Part shown: in pieces, positions 28,657 to 37,947 of the stretch
How positions within the stretch are numbered: the first letter of the stretch is position 1
Layout: every line of letters begins with the position of its first letter
IMG/VR virus record: IMGVR_UViG_3300049043_000083
Coordinates: 1-40,861 of that record
DNA length: 40,861 bases
Strand: one strand, 5' to 3'
From: a virus
Notes under the pieces: model-generated
Database searches by the model: none
Told to the model about the DNA's origin: nothing
Seen by the model: the letters and a program-made list of their open reading frames with translations, nothing else
Position numbers and translations under genes: made by a program

Positions 28657-28859
28657 CGTACGGGTCCACATAAACTTCATCCTCAATGAGGACGTCCAGC
28701 GCGTCGTCCAGCGCTTCAAAGACGTCGCCGCCGGGGAAGGTCGCGAGGTGCCAGGTGGTGTACTCCGCGTGCTGTGGCCGGCGTCGCGCGCCGGAACTCG
28801 CTGACCCGATGGAACCCCAACTGATGCAGGAAGCCCCGCACTCTCAATGCGTCAATCAT
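28649..28859 (-). CDS. Small acidic early protein (one frameshift)
   Basis: About 70 residues when joined. From ATG 28859: MIDALRVRGFLHQLGFHRVS, then EFRRATPATA; after a shift near 28770, HAEYTTWHLATFPGGDVFEA, LDDALDVLIEDEVYVDPYDE. The strongly acidic C-terminus recalls DNA-mimic proteins, but this is only a resemblance in charge. The stop overlaps the next ATG (GATGAGTGA). Confidence 0.55.
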
Positions 28860-29073
28860 CGCCAAGCACTCCCATGATCTGTTCGTCCACGTTCTCGGCC
28901 ACCCGCCAGTTCTCCAGCTTGTGGTCCAGCCACCGCGCCCGCCGACCGCGCCGGTCGAGCAGCACGTAATTGAACTCGATTGTTCGGGGCTCATGCCACC
29001 CGTCGCCCGCGCGGTAAACCGACCCGACCCGCGCAATGGCCGGGATGCCGGCCACCCTCACTTCAACTTCCAT
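28852..29073 (-). CDS. Small early protein, unknown
   Basis: 73 residues: MEVEVRVAGIPAIARVGSVY, then RAGDGWHEPRTIEFNYVLLD and RRGRRARWLDHKLENWRVAE. It is beta-rich at the start. ATG 29073 shares its A with the preceding stop (TGATGG). It is intact. No family was recognised; the sequence suggests a small beta-barrel or DNA/RNA-binding fold. Confidence 0.6.
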   Translation of the reverse strand: MEVEVRVAGIPAIARVGSVYRAGDGWHEPRTIEFNYVLLDRRGRRARWLDHKLENWRVAENVDEQIMGVLGDD

Positions 29074-29423
29074 CACGCCACCTCCAGCCAGTAATCGGAT
29101 CCAATGCGAGCGCCGTCCTTGTCCGCGTTCCGCATCCTCTGAATCATCTCGACCGACCGCCCGATGTCGCGGGGGTTAGTCATGACTGAGTAGATGACCG
29201 GGCCATGCCCAGCCGGCAGGTAGCGGTAGTCCCGGCACCAAACCTTGTAAACCTGATCCTCGGTCGGCATCAACCAATACTCTTCGCCGCCGACAATCTT
29301 GGAACTGCCCCGCAGGATAGCCAGCGTCCGGGTGGCGCCCTCGATATCGTAGGTGCCCAGTTCAACCTCCATCGACGGTCCGGAGCCCGGGTGGTAAAGC
29401 CGCATCATCACCGTGTAGTTCAT
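29073..29423 (-). CDS. First gene of the leftward operon, unknown
   Basis: 116 residues: MNYTVMMRLYHPGSGPSMEV, then ATRTLAILRGSSKIVGGEEY and DQVYKVWCRDYRYLPAGHGP. Mixed alpha/beta, no hydrophobic segments. It has a strong AAGGAGA ribosome binding site and lies about 24 bases from the predicted transcription start of the promoter at 29454-29483, so it is probably expressed early. No family was recognised. Confidence 0.65.
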   Translation of the reverse strand: MNYTVMMRLYHPGSGPSMEVELGTYDIEGATRTLAILRGSSKIVGGEEYWLMPTEDQVYKVWCRDYRYLPAGHGPVIYSVMTNPRDIGRSVEMIQRMRNADKDGARIGSDYWLEVA

Positions 29424-29449
29424 TTTCGCGTCTCCTTCGTTGGTGTGGG

Positions 29450-29483
29450 TGGCACTGTAGCAGTGTCACGAACATGTTGACAA
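29450..29483. promoter_or_regulatory. Divergent early promoter with operator dyad
   Basis: On the minus strand, TTGTCA (29478-29483) and TACAGT (29454-29459) are separated by 18 bases, a good sigma-70-type match. The plus-strand TTGACA (29477-29482) overlaps the same -35, facing the replication genes, though its -10 (near 29501) is poor. TGGCACTG-TAG-CAGTGTCA (29450-29468) is an inverted repeat with one mismatch covering the minus-strand -10 box, placed as an operator would be. Confidence 0.6.
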
Positions 29484-29530
29484 GCCCTTCGCGGGTCGGC
29501 ACGATGCGCCTCACCAACAACGGAGGTCCC

Positions 29531-30628
29531 ATGTCCACAGCGCCGTTCAATCGTCGGCGGCAGCACCGCCAAGCGCGTCATCAACTGCCCCGGCAGCGTG
29601 GCGCTGGTCGGCCAGGTGCCGCCCGCGCCGTCTAGCCCGTACGCGGAAGAAGGCACCCTGCTCCACAACGCCATTGCGGCGATGCTGGAGGGCGCACAGC
29701 CGGAGGTCAGCCCGGAACTGATGGAGTCCAAGCTGACGCCCGCGCTGGCGGCGCTGGACTACCTCGACCCGTTCAAGGACGGCGAGTATTGCCGTCGAGT
29801 CGCGCGTTGAGTTCGGTGACGACATTCCCGGCGCGTTCGGCTAGCGCCGACCTTCTCATGCGCGTCGGCAAGATTGCGTACGTCATCGACTGGAAGTTCG
29901 GCTCCGGCGTCGCTGTCGAGCCGGAAGCCAACGAACAGCTGATGTTCTACGCCGCTGCAGCCATGCGGACGCCGGAAGTGCAGTGGGTGTTCGACGGGGC
30001 GGAGACCATCGAACTGGTCATCATCCAGCCGCCGCACGACGCCAAGCGTTGGGCCGTCACCCGCGAGCGGCTTGACCTGTTCGTTCGCGACTTCGAAGGC
30101 GGCTGTGCGGCTCGCCCAGGCAGCCGCACGCGCCGCCAAGGCCGGTGAGTGGTGCCGGTTCTGCCCGGCCAGAGCCCATCTGCCCGCAGCAGACCGGGGC
30201 GGCGGAGCGTGCGCTGAAGGTCCAGATGGACGCCGTTGACGTCCGGCAGTTGGGCGCGCATCTCCGCCTGGCGGATATGGTGGAGGACTGGAGCAAGAGC
30301 GTGCGCGGTTTGGCTTTACAGATGTTGGAGTCCGGTGTTACGGTGCCCGGGTACAAGCTGGTTGCCAAGCGCGCCACCCGGTCATGGGTGGACGAAGCGG
30401 TGGCGCTCGGGGCGCTCAAGGCGCTCGGGGCGGAAGAATCTGAACTGGTTGAACTGCGCTCTCCCGCGCAGGTTGAGAAGGCGCTCAAGGCGCGCAAGCT
30501 CAAGCTGCCGGGGGAATCTCACGGTCTCGATCAGTTCCGGTCACACGATGGCGGTTGAGGATGACCCTCGGTCGGCCGTCGTGCTCATCGGGCAGCAGGT
30601 TGCTGCGGCCCTTAGTAAACTTCAGTGA
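29531..30628 (+). CDS. DUF2800-like PD-(D/E)XK nuclease (about four frameshifts)
   Basis: About 366 residues when joined, the usual DUF2800 length. MSTAPF at 29531 (GGAGG ribosome binding site) continues, after a shift near 29548, with IVGGSTAKRVINCPGSVAL and YAEEGTLLHNAIAAMLEGA; then, after one near 29790, VEFGDDIPGAFGSADLLMR and AYVIDWKFGSG (catalytic D and DxK); after one near 30105, AKAGEWCRFCPARAHCP, a Cys cluster as in Cas4/AddB-type nucleases; and the end NLTVSISSGHTM after one near 30515. Such RecB-like exonucleases sit in the replication block of many podoviruses and siphoviruses. Confidence 0.8.
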
Positions 30629-30638
30629 GGAGACAGTC

Positions 30639-31277
30639 ATGTCTAGTTTGGTGAAATTCGCAGGCGCTGGCCTGCCCTCCGCTGAGTCCGTGAAGACCTG
30701 CTGTCCGCCGACCTCAAGACCCTTGACGCGGGCGGGGGGCTGGATGGTGTTGCCATCCTGAGGATGGACAAGACCGGACGCTGGGTGTTCGGCGCCGACC
30801 ATACCGAGGTCGAGTCCGACAGCGATTGGGCTGTCAACCCGTTCTCGTTTTTGCATGGGTTCATCGCGTGGGGCGAGTGGCGCAGCCGTTGGGCGAGGCC
30901 GATGGTGCCGGTGTCGGAACCGCTGCCCGAGATGGGCGCGGCCCCGGCGGGGTCGCAGCGGGGGTGGAAGAAGCAGATCGGATTCAGCCTCCAGTGTTTC
31001 GTCTGGCGCTGACGAAGGGCTGGAATGCCGGTATCACTGGTGACCTCGGTTGGCGGAAAGAAATCGGTGCAGGAACTGGCGATTGCCATCGCGCATCAGG
31101 TGGACAAAGACCAGACCAAGCCGGTGCCGGTGGTGCGCCTGAAGAAGGACCACTACCAGCATAAGAGCTACGGGCGAATCTTCACGCCGGTGTTCGAAGT
31201 CACCGGCTGGATGTCGCTGGGCGAGCCCGGACGCCGAGCCGGCCGCAGACATCGGTCGCCGTCGCCGCCTCGCGTAA
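30639..31277 (+). CDS. Conserved phage replication-module protein, unknown (about four frameshifts)
   Basis: About 212 residues when joined. MSSLVKFAGAGLPSAESV, then SADLKTLDAGGG, ILRMDKTGRWVFGADHTEVE, NPFSFLHGFIAWGEW, then, past a shift near 30990, SVGGKKSVQELAIAIAHQVD and KKDHYQHKSYGRIFTPVFEV. The combination RMDKTG.W..GAD..EVE ... NPFSF.HG.IAWG ... LKKDHYQHKSYGRI is a recurring protein located between the DUF2800-like and polymerase genes in related phages; a single-strand DNA-binding role is plausible from position (compare DUF2815) but not shown. It has a strong ribosome binding site (GTGAGGAGACAG). Confidence 0.6.
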
Positions 31278-31299
31278 TCCAGCATCAACCTGAAGGAGA

Positions 31300-31324
31300 A
31301 CGGGGCCGCAAGGCCCCGTTTTTT
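31300..31324 (+). terminator. Intrinsic terminator between SD and start of the polymerase gene
   Basis: ACGGGGCC (31300-31307) and GGCCCCGT (31312-31319) form a perfect 8-bp stem with a GCAA loop, followed by six T residues. It lies after the gene at 30639-31277 and immediately before ATG 31327. The best Shine-Dalgarno (AAGGAGA, 31293-31299) is upstream of the stem. If the stem forms, SD and ATG are about seven bases apart in space. Confidence 0.8.
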
Positions 31325-31326
31325 CT

Positions 31327-33257
31327 ATGACTCTTTGGATTGACTTCGAAAAAAATCAGAATGCAGCCTGACTGACGCAGGCGTCTACGGCTACGCCATG
31401 CACCGCTCAGACCGAGGTACTGTGCATGTGCTACGCCTTTGATGACGGCGACGTCCAGACATGGGCGCCGGGCCAGCCGTTCCCGCAGGACGTGTTCAGC
31501 TACGCCGGTCCCATCCATGCTCACAATGCGACGTTCGAACGTCTCATCCTGTGGTACGTTCTCCAGACCGACCACAAGTTGGAACAGTTCGTCTGCACCG
31601 CCGCGCAGGCCCGCGCCAACTGCGCACCTGGCAGCCTTGAGGACATCGGGCGGTTCATCGGGCGCCGGGATGCGCAAGAACCACACTGGCGCCGGCGCTC
31701 ATCCGCAGGTGCTGCGTCCCGCCGTTCAGGCACACCGAGCAGGACTTGGCCGACCTGTTCGCCTACTGTCGCGCAGGACGTGCGCGCCATGCGTGAGTCA
31801 GCCGGTTGCTGCGCGCCGCTGTCGCCGGTTGAGCTGGCCGACTACCACGCCAACGAACGCATCAATGACCGTGGCGTGCTCGGTGGACGCGGCGTCTGGC
31901 GCGCGCAGCGACACAGTACGCCGAGCGCGGAGACCATGGACATCCAGAACCGCGTGTGGGAGGTGACCAAGGGCCATGTGCTGTCCGCCCGCTCGCCGGC
32001 CATGCGCGTGTGGGTGCTGGACCGCCTGACGCCGGAGCAGTTGGACTTGACCGAGGTCAACGGCAAGGCCTGCATGGACAAGTCGCGCGCGCCAACTTGC
32101 TGGCTTGCCGATGACCTTGACCCCGGACGTGCGCGAGGTGCTGGAGTGCCGCGGACGCCATCTGGTCGTCCAGCGTCGCGAAATTCGGCAGGATGGCCAA
32201 TCTCGCCGATGAAGAGGACAGCCGTCTGCGCGGTGCGTTCGTGCTTGCCGGAGGCTCCGCTACCGGCCGCGCTGCGTCCTACGGCGCGCAAGTGCATAAC
32301 CTGCCCCGAAAGGTCGCCAAAGACCCTGTGGGCCTGCGGCAGGCCATCGTGCGAGGACACGCCTTGCCCGATGGTGTCGGGCAGACACTGAAGTCCATGT
32401 TGCGGCCGGCGCTCATCCCGCGCCGGGGCACGTCTTCATCGGCGCGGACTGGTCGGCCATTGAGGGGCGGGTGCAATGCATGGCTGGCGCAGTCGCCTGC
32501 TGGCGAGGAAAAACTGGACGTGTTCCGGTCTGGCCGCGACCCCTGATATCGGTGAACGCTGCGGCTACGTTCGGCGCGGCGTATGGCGCGTTGGCCGCTG
32601 CCGTGCAGGCTGAGGACCCAGAAGCCGTACAGCGGCGGCAGGTCGGCAAGGTTCAGGAACTGGCGCTTGGGTTCGCCGGGGCGTCGGCGCCTTTGCGGCG
32701 ATGGCGCGGGTTACGGCGTGACCGTCGAGCAGCCAAAACGCATTGTGGCCGCATGGCGCGAGGCGAACCCGTGGGCGCCGGTGTTCTGGCGGCAGCTGGA
32801 GGACGCCTACCTGGCCGCCATGCGCCGCCCAGGTGTGGAGCAGACCGCCGGCCGCGTGACCTACCTGTTCGACGGAAAACATCTCTGGTACATGCTGCCA
32901 AGCGGGCGTGTGCTCTGCTATCCGTTTGCCAAGCTCGCCGACGAAGGGCTAACCTACGCGAAAGCAGCATGGAAACCTAAGGCGGACGCGACGGAATGGC
33001 CGCGCGCCAGACTTTGGAGTGGCATTGCGTGCGAGAACGTCGTGCAGGCCACCGCGCACGACCTGCTGCGCGAGGCATTGCGGGTGCTGGATGATGTGGT
33101 TCTGCACATCCACGACGAAATCGTTCTGGAGGTGCCAGAACCCGCCGCTGAGACCGCCGCTCGGCGGCTGGAGACCGCCATGCAGACGCCGCCCGCATGG
33201 GCCGAGGGCCTGCCGCTGGTCGCGAAGGCCAAGACGTTGTTGCGATTCGGCAAGTGA
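31327..33257 (+). CDS. DNA polymerase, family A, with 3'-5' exonuclease (eight or more frameshifts)
   Basis: About 643 residues when joined. The start MTLWIDFE carries the Exo I acidic pair (DxE), then VLCMCYAFDDGDVQTW and IHAHNATFERLILWYVL (Exo II). The polymerase domain shows GHVFIGADWSAIEGRV (motif A, around 32430, after shifts), RRQVGKVQELALGFAG (motif B region, 32635-32680) and VVLHIHDEIVLEVPE (motif C, 33100-33140). It ends TLLRFGK at 33257. It replicates the phage genome with the adjacent primase-helicase. Breaks occur near 31355, 31400, 31670, 31760, 31890, 32085, 32425, 32500 and 32690. The start is placed by the T-run and terminator. Confidence 0.9.
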
Positions 33258-33258
33258 C

Positions 33259-33286
33259 AAAAAAAACCCCGGCGTGTGAGGCCGGG
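33259..33286 (-). terminator. Minus-strand hairpin with T-run, after the polymerase gene
   Basis: CCCGGC (33268-33273) and GCCGGG (33281-33286) with a seven-base loop, next to eight A residues on the plus strand (33259-33266), read on the minus strand as a GC stem followed by eight T residues. On the plus strand the run precedes the stem, so it would not terminate the polymerase transcript. No leftward gene ends here; it may insulate against antisense transcription or mark the end of an ancestral module. Confidence 0.5.
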
Positions 33287-33312
33287 CAGAAACCAACAAG
33301 AGGAGGATCAAC

Positions 33313-35627
33313 GTGAGCGATTATGCCCGGTTCACAGAATGGTACGCAAGCCTTGCGCCAGCAGGCGAGACCGCGCTGGTGCTGCGCCAGAAGCCCGTCC
33401 GGCCCCCGGCGCTGCACGCCGACGGCAGCCCCAAGTGCGTTTTGTGCCGCTTCTACCCTCGGCAAGAGTTGACCCGTCAGTGGTCGGTGTTCGGCAACAC
33501 CGGCAGCTTCATCATTCGATCGATTCCCGGATGGCCGCCCGGTTGCGCAGGCGCGGTGCGTGGAGTACCCGCTCGTGATGATGTTGGACGACGTCGGCAC
33601 CAAGTCAAAAGTTCCGCCAGTGCCGCCGACATGGGTCATGGAGTCAAGCCCGAACGATTACCAGTACGGCTACGCCTTCGCCGAGGACGGCGTGCCGACC
33701 GGAGCGCAGTTCGTCCAGACCGTCAAAATTTTGGCGGAACTAGGCTATACCGACCCCGGCGCTGGCGGGCTGGTTAGAAACTTCCGGTTACCGGGGTCCA
33801 TCAACCTGAAGCGCGGCGGTTTCGCGGCGCGGCTGGTGGAGTTTCACCCCGACCGCCAGTTCAGTTACCTCGCGTTGTGCGACGGCTTCGGCATCGCCCC
33901 TGCATCGCCCGACGATGCGCGCGCCAGCTGGTCGCCCATCGCCGCGCTGCCCGACGATGGCACGGACGACGTGTGGGCGTGGTTGTTGGCGCAAGGGCTG
34001 GTGGCGTCTCGCCCGAATGCCGAGGGTTGGGCGGCTGTGGTGTGCCCAAACGCAGCCCAGCACACCGATGGCAACCCTGAGGGGCGGTACTCGCCGGCCA
34101 ATCGGGCGTTTTGCTGCCTGCATGGGCATTGCGTGGGCTTGGACTCTCGGACGTTTTTAGACCTGGGTGGCCGAGCAGGGGGTCCGAAAACGTGAGCCTG
34201 GGCTGCGGGATGAACTGCTGACAGCCGCCATGGCCAGCGCGGTGGCGCGGTTGCCTGCTGCCGCTCCGATGGCCGATGCGGCCGCCGCGGCGCTGGCTGA
34301 TGTTGAGGCGAGGGAGCATTCCCGGATCGAGCGGGATGACCTGCATCGGCACTGGGCGTACGTCGTCAGCGACGACGCGTACTTCAATCTGGATGACCGC
34401 AGTGAGGTGTCGCGCGCCGCGTTCAACGCGCTGTATGCTGGCCTCAGCTGCCGGTCGCGTCACGGCAAGCGTCCGGTAGTGACCGCGTCAAAATGGTTCG
34501 ACGAATGGCGCCACGAGCGGGGCGGGCGGGCGCTGAGCGCCATCACCTACGCCGCTGGCTTGCCTGCACTAGTCGAGCGGGCGACGGCGACGCGCTGGGC
34601 AACCGATGGGTTGATGCCCGACCGCCACGCGTCGAAGGCGCGGGGTCGGCGGCGTTGTGGCTGGCGCACCTGGAGTCGCTGCTGCCCGAAGCCGCCGAGC
34701 GCGAGGCGCTCCTGGACGTGCTGGCGTTCAAGCTCCAGCACCCGAACGTCAAGATCAATCACGGCGTGCTGCTCGGCTGGCCATGCCGGCTGCGGCAAGG
34801 ACAGCCTGATGGCGCCGTTCCTGCGCGCCGTCTGCGGGCCGCATCAGCGCAACCGAGGACTGGTGCAAGGTGACGAACTCAATAGCCAGTTTGGATATCA
34901 CCTCGAATGCGAGGTGCTGGTCCTGAACGAATTGCGCGACTCCGACCGCCGGCGCGCGGCGCGCGCTGGCGAACAAGCTGAAGCCGTTGCCCGCCGCGCC
35001 GCCCGAATACCTGAGTGTGAACCGAAAAAATCTGCGCCCATACGACGCGCTCAATCGGTTGCTGGTGATCGCCTATTGCAATGAACAGGTGCCGCTGGTG
35101 CTGGACAGGACGACCGCCGATGGTTGGCGCTCCGATGCGCTGGAGGGCGGATGGACCCTGGCGACGCTGAACTTCTATGGTCTTGGTCTCGGCGCGGCGG
35201 CTTTGACGCCGTGGCCGCCCTGTTCATGGTCGCGCGATGTGTCGCGCGTCGACCCGGGCGCCGCGCCGATGCGGACCCGGTATTGGGAGACTCTGGTCTC
35301 TGACGGGCGTTCTTCCGCTGAAGAACTATTGATCGACATGATCGAAAACCGCGTCAGCGAGTTCGCGCGGGGGGTTGTCGGCGCGCCATTGTCGGCGCTG
35401 TGCGACCGAATCCGAGCTGGCGGCGACACCCGAATCCCGAAGCCTGCGCTGCTGCACGCGCTGTCCGAATGCGGATGGCTTGACCGTGGCGTAGTGTCGT
35501 CGCGCGAGCATCCGACAAAGAATAGGCCGACTGCGCGCCAGCGCTGGCCAGTGTCAGCAACTCAGAAATCCGTCGGATGCTTGAGCCCGACACCACGGCG
35601 CCGGGCCTGCGCGCGGTGACCGGGTAG
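33313..35627 (+). CDS. Bifunctional primase-helicase: RepB-type primase plus P-loop helicase (several frameshifts)
   Basis: About 771 residues when joined. GTG 33313 has an AGGAGG ribosome binding site. The first part (MSDYARFTEWYASLAPAGE; after a shift near 33540 VEYPLVMMLDDVGTKSKV, SSPNDYQYGYAFAEDG, GGLVRNFRLPGSINLK) is a RepB-like archaeo-eukaryotic primase fold. After shifts near 34165 and 34595 comes a helicase with Walker A GHAGCGKDSL (near 34790) and LECEVLVLNELRD, as in DUF5906/VirE-type phage helicases. Further shifts occur near 34950, 35205 and 35530; the end LEPDTTAPGLRAVTG stops at 35627. It would prime and unwind DNA for the polymerase. Confidence 0.85.
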
Positions 35628-35645
35628 CCCGAAGGCCCGAAGGCC

Positions 35646-35663
35646 GGCCTGCAAGGCCATTTT
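35646..35663. terminator. Candidate terminator between convergent operons
   Basis: GGCCT (35646-35650), GCA, AGGCC (35654-35658), then ATTTTC. It lies 19 bases after the primase-helicase stop and just below the end of the leftward operon, where a terminator is expected. The stem is short and the T-run is only four. Confidence 0.4.
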
Positions 35664-35673
35664 CGCCGCGCGG

Positions 35674-35915
35674 CTAGCCACGCGCATCGCGGCTTGGGTA
35701 ATTGTTGACGGGGTTATCCAGCGCTCGCGCGCCCAGGTAGGCGCATGCGCACGCCAGGACCAGCCCCAACGCCAGTAGCGCGGCATCGCCACGGCGCGCG
35801 CGGCGCCGCGCGGCACGCGCGCGCAGGATCTCTTCGTGGTGGTCAGTACGTGGCTCAGGCTCTCCGAAAAGGCCGCCGACCCGGGCCTTCAGGCGCGGGT
35901 CGGCAGCTTACTCAT
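35674..35915 (-). CDS. Single-TM protein, paralogue of 37448-37947 (one frameshift)
   Basis: About 80 residues when joined. From ATG 35915: MSKLPTRA, then LKARVGGLFGEPEPRTDHHE and, after a shift near 35890, EILRARAARRRARRGDAALL, ALGLVLACACAYLGARALDN and PVNNYPSRDARG. A very basic Arg-rich stretch precedes a hydrophobic segment (about 50-70), giving an N-in membrane topology by the positive-inside rule. The same Arg-rich/TM/DNPVN unit occurs at 37448-37947. It is the last gene of the leftward cluster. The function is unknown. Confidence 0.6.
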
Positions 35916-35980
35916 TTTTCTCTCGGTCACCGACGCGCGGAAGGCGCTTTCGTCGCTCGGCCAGACCGAGCTAGGCGGCG

Positions 35981-36895
35981 TCAGCAAACTCCGCCTCGGG
36001 CTCTGGTCCCGGCGCTAGCCAGCAGGAAGTCGGCCAGGCTTCTCGAGCGGCTGCGGCAGCAGTAAAGATGGGCTCGCCTTATCGGACTTTCAGAACCGAC
36101 AGCCACGAAGCCAGATAGTCGGCGTGGCGCGGATTATCCAGCGGGATTACACCGAGTAAGTTCGTACAAAGGTAGGCGTGAACCGATTTCAGCGACTAGC
36201 TCTTCGAACGCATACCCCGAGTCGCCGAACTGATTTTAAAATCCAGCCTAGCCAGCCGGCTCGCCATGATCCGTCCAGTGCGTCGCTTCGTGCAGAGCGG
36301 TGCCATAGTAAGCCTCGACCGATTCGAAGATCGAATCGGCGGCATCACGATATGGTCGCGCGACGGGATATAGCAGGCATTCGCGCCGGCAGTGATCGCT
36401 ATCTTATGTCGGCGGAACATCGCCTCTACCGAAGCTAGCCGGTCATGACCAGACCCGACGTCGTGGCCCTGCTGGCACAACGCGTCGATCTTCGACTGCA
36501 CCGATTCCGCCCAGTCCACCTGCCCGACGTTGAACATTGCGTAACGACGCAAGATCGGGAAGGTGTCTTCGTTCCCGTCGTCGCGGGCGACGGTGAAGAC
36601 CTTCCAGAACGATATGGGCGTAGACTTCGCCCCCTTACGCACGCGCCCGCCGAGCGCCTGCAGCCTGCCGGAACGAGACCGAGCACCGGCAAGCGATGGC
36701 ATCCGGCCGCCTGAGCCACGTTCAGCAGAGAACACGTTAACGCCTCGGTACGGCTTCCGCGTGATCCAGTTGTTCTGGGCCATCGGTCGGCCCAGTTCGT
36801 CGTTCACCGCCCACGATTGCTGCCATGGGACCGTCCCAGCCTCAAGCTGAGTTATAATCAAATCTTGTAACGTGCTGGTACATATTAATTGTCAT
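35981..36895 (-). CDS. ardC: ArdC-type antirestriction protein (several frameshifts)
   Basis: About 300 residues when joined. ATG 36895 has an excellent AGGAGG ribosome binding site. The N-terminal ssDNA-binding domain (after a shift near 36868: LIITQLEAGTVPWQQSWAV, GRPMAQNNWITRKPYRGVNV, KGAKSTPISFWKVFTV) matches ArdC/DUF1738. The C-terminal zincin-like domain shows ALHEATHWTDH near 36290 (HExxH zinc site) and FEELVAEIGS with the third ligand glutamate, then LCTNLLGVIPLDNPRHADYL. ArdC from plasmids binds single-stranded DNA and protects incoming DNA from type I restriction. Breaks are near 36650, 36250, 36200, 36090 and 36055. The end at 35981 is approximate. Confidence 0.85.
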
Positions 36896-36904
36896 GGGAT
36901 CCTC

Positions 36905-37373
36905 CTAAGGTTTGACATCCACGCGCGGCCGCAGGGCCGACGCGCAATTCCGGGCAAGCCTGCACGCGCAGGCCGGCTCCCGACGGCACTGGTCGCCGGC
37001 ATGGGCGTTGACCCATGCCGTAACGGCCAGGCTCTCAAAGGCCGACGAGCCGAGACCAATCCGGGCCGTCGAAGCACTTTTCCCAAGTGCTACGACGTTG
37101 GCCGTTGATCGGGTAGTCGCGGCCCGCGACAGGCCTATCATCGGCCGGCACGACCTTGGCCTGAGCAGCGGCAATGCGCTGCTCGTCGAGCGCCTTGGCG
37201 GCCTCGACGTCGAGCCAATGCGGGCGCTTTCCCGGGATGTCCGAATGCCCGAGGGCAAGATCCCGGCAGCCCGCCCGCGACAAGTTGCGGGCCTCGGCCA
37301 CGGCCTCGGCCCAGGCCACAATGAGCAGCCCGTGCTGCGTGCCACAGCACGGGCCTGGCAGCCAGCAGCTCAC
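36905..37373 (-). CDS. Accessory protein of the ArdC cluster, unknown (one frameshift)
   Basis: About 156 residues. From GTG 37373: MSCWLPGPCCGTQHGLLIVA, then WAEAVAEARNLSRAGCRDLA, RPHWLDVEAAKALDEQRIAA and VPADDRPVAGRDYPINGQ; after a shift near 37050, SAFESLAVTAWVNAHAGDQC and a basic end (LRPRVDVKP). The stop TAG overlaps the ArdC ribosome binding site. It has several Cys residues (CCG..., GDQCRREPACAC) that could bind metal. The start overlaps the stop of the small gene at 37370-37467. No family was recognised. Confidence 0.5.
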
Positions 37374-37420
37374 GACATCACCAGGCGCGTCACGGCCACC
37401 ACGTGGCCGGCCGCGTCGCG
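37367..37420. repeat. 54-bp direct repeat, copy 1
   Basis: Identical to 38635-38688 except for one base (C at 37391, A at 38659). On the minus strand it encodes the gene end AAGHVVAVTRLVMS in both places. The spacing between copies is 1268 bp. Confidence 0.9.
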
Positions 37421-37467
37421 TGATCGACGACTACAAAGCCGCCAGTACTATCGATTCGGTATTGCAT
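37370..37467 (-). pseudogene. Short fragment paralogue of 38638-38957
   Basis: From ATG 37467: MQYRIDSTGGFVVVD, then, after a one-base shift near 37422, AAGHVVAVTRLVMS. The C-terminal 14 residues are identical to those of the protein at 38638-38957, and 54 bp of DNA are nearly identical, so this looks like a truncated duplicate or a shorter sister gene. Start and stop overlap neighbours, which suggests it is still translated in the operon. Confidence 0.5.
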
Positions 37468-37947
37468 TGTTCCATTCCATCTTGCTTGGGTAGACGTTCA
37501 CGGGGTTGTCTAGCGCACGCGCGCCCAGGTAGGCGCAAGCGCACGCTAGGGCCAGCACGGCCGCTAGCAGCGCGGCATCGGACCGGCGCGCGCGGCGCCG
37601 GGCGGCACGCGCGCGCAGCGTGCGTTCGTGATCGAAGGTTATTCCTGGATCCTGCCAGGCTGCGAAGGCGGCGTCCGGCAGGCTAGCGGTTTCGGCCAGC
37701 CAGGCCTGCGCCTGCTCGCTGCCTGAGTGCGGCGCAGGTGGCGCAGGTCGCCCTCCACCTGCGCCCGCAGGTCCGCCCAGCACATCCCAGCAGGCCGGAT
37801 CCAGCGCATCCGTAACGCGCAGGCATCCGGCCCAGTCCGGGTGATTCGTGAATGGCAGCAGCCAGCAGCTGATCGCACGCGTCACTAGCCTGATCCGCAG
37901 TGTCGGTAACGATGGATCGAGACACTACCGCCCGTCCGAGCGTTCAT
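37448..37947 (-). CDS. Arg-rich single-TM protein, unknown (frameshifts)
   Basis: About 165 residues when joined. From ATG 37947 (MNARTGGS) with shifts near 37925 and 37865 into SCWLLPFTNHPDWAGCLRV, DALDPACWDVLG, then near 37790-37730 into LRAQVEGDLRHLRRTQAAS and EQAQAWLAETASLPDAAFA, TFDHERTLRARAARRRARRS and the hydrophobic AALLAAVLALACACAYLGAR, ending MEWNNAIPNR. The Arg-rich/TM/DNPVN unit is shared with 35674-35915. It is a membrane-anchored accessory protein of unknown role. Confidence 0.55.
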
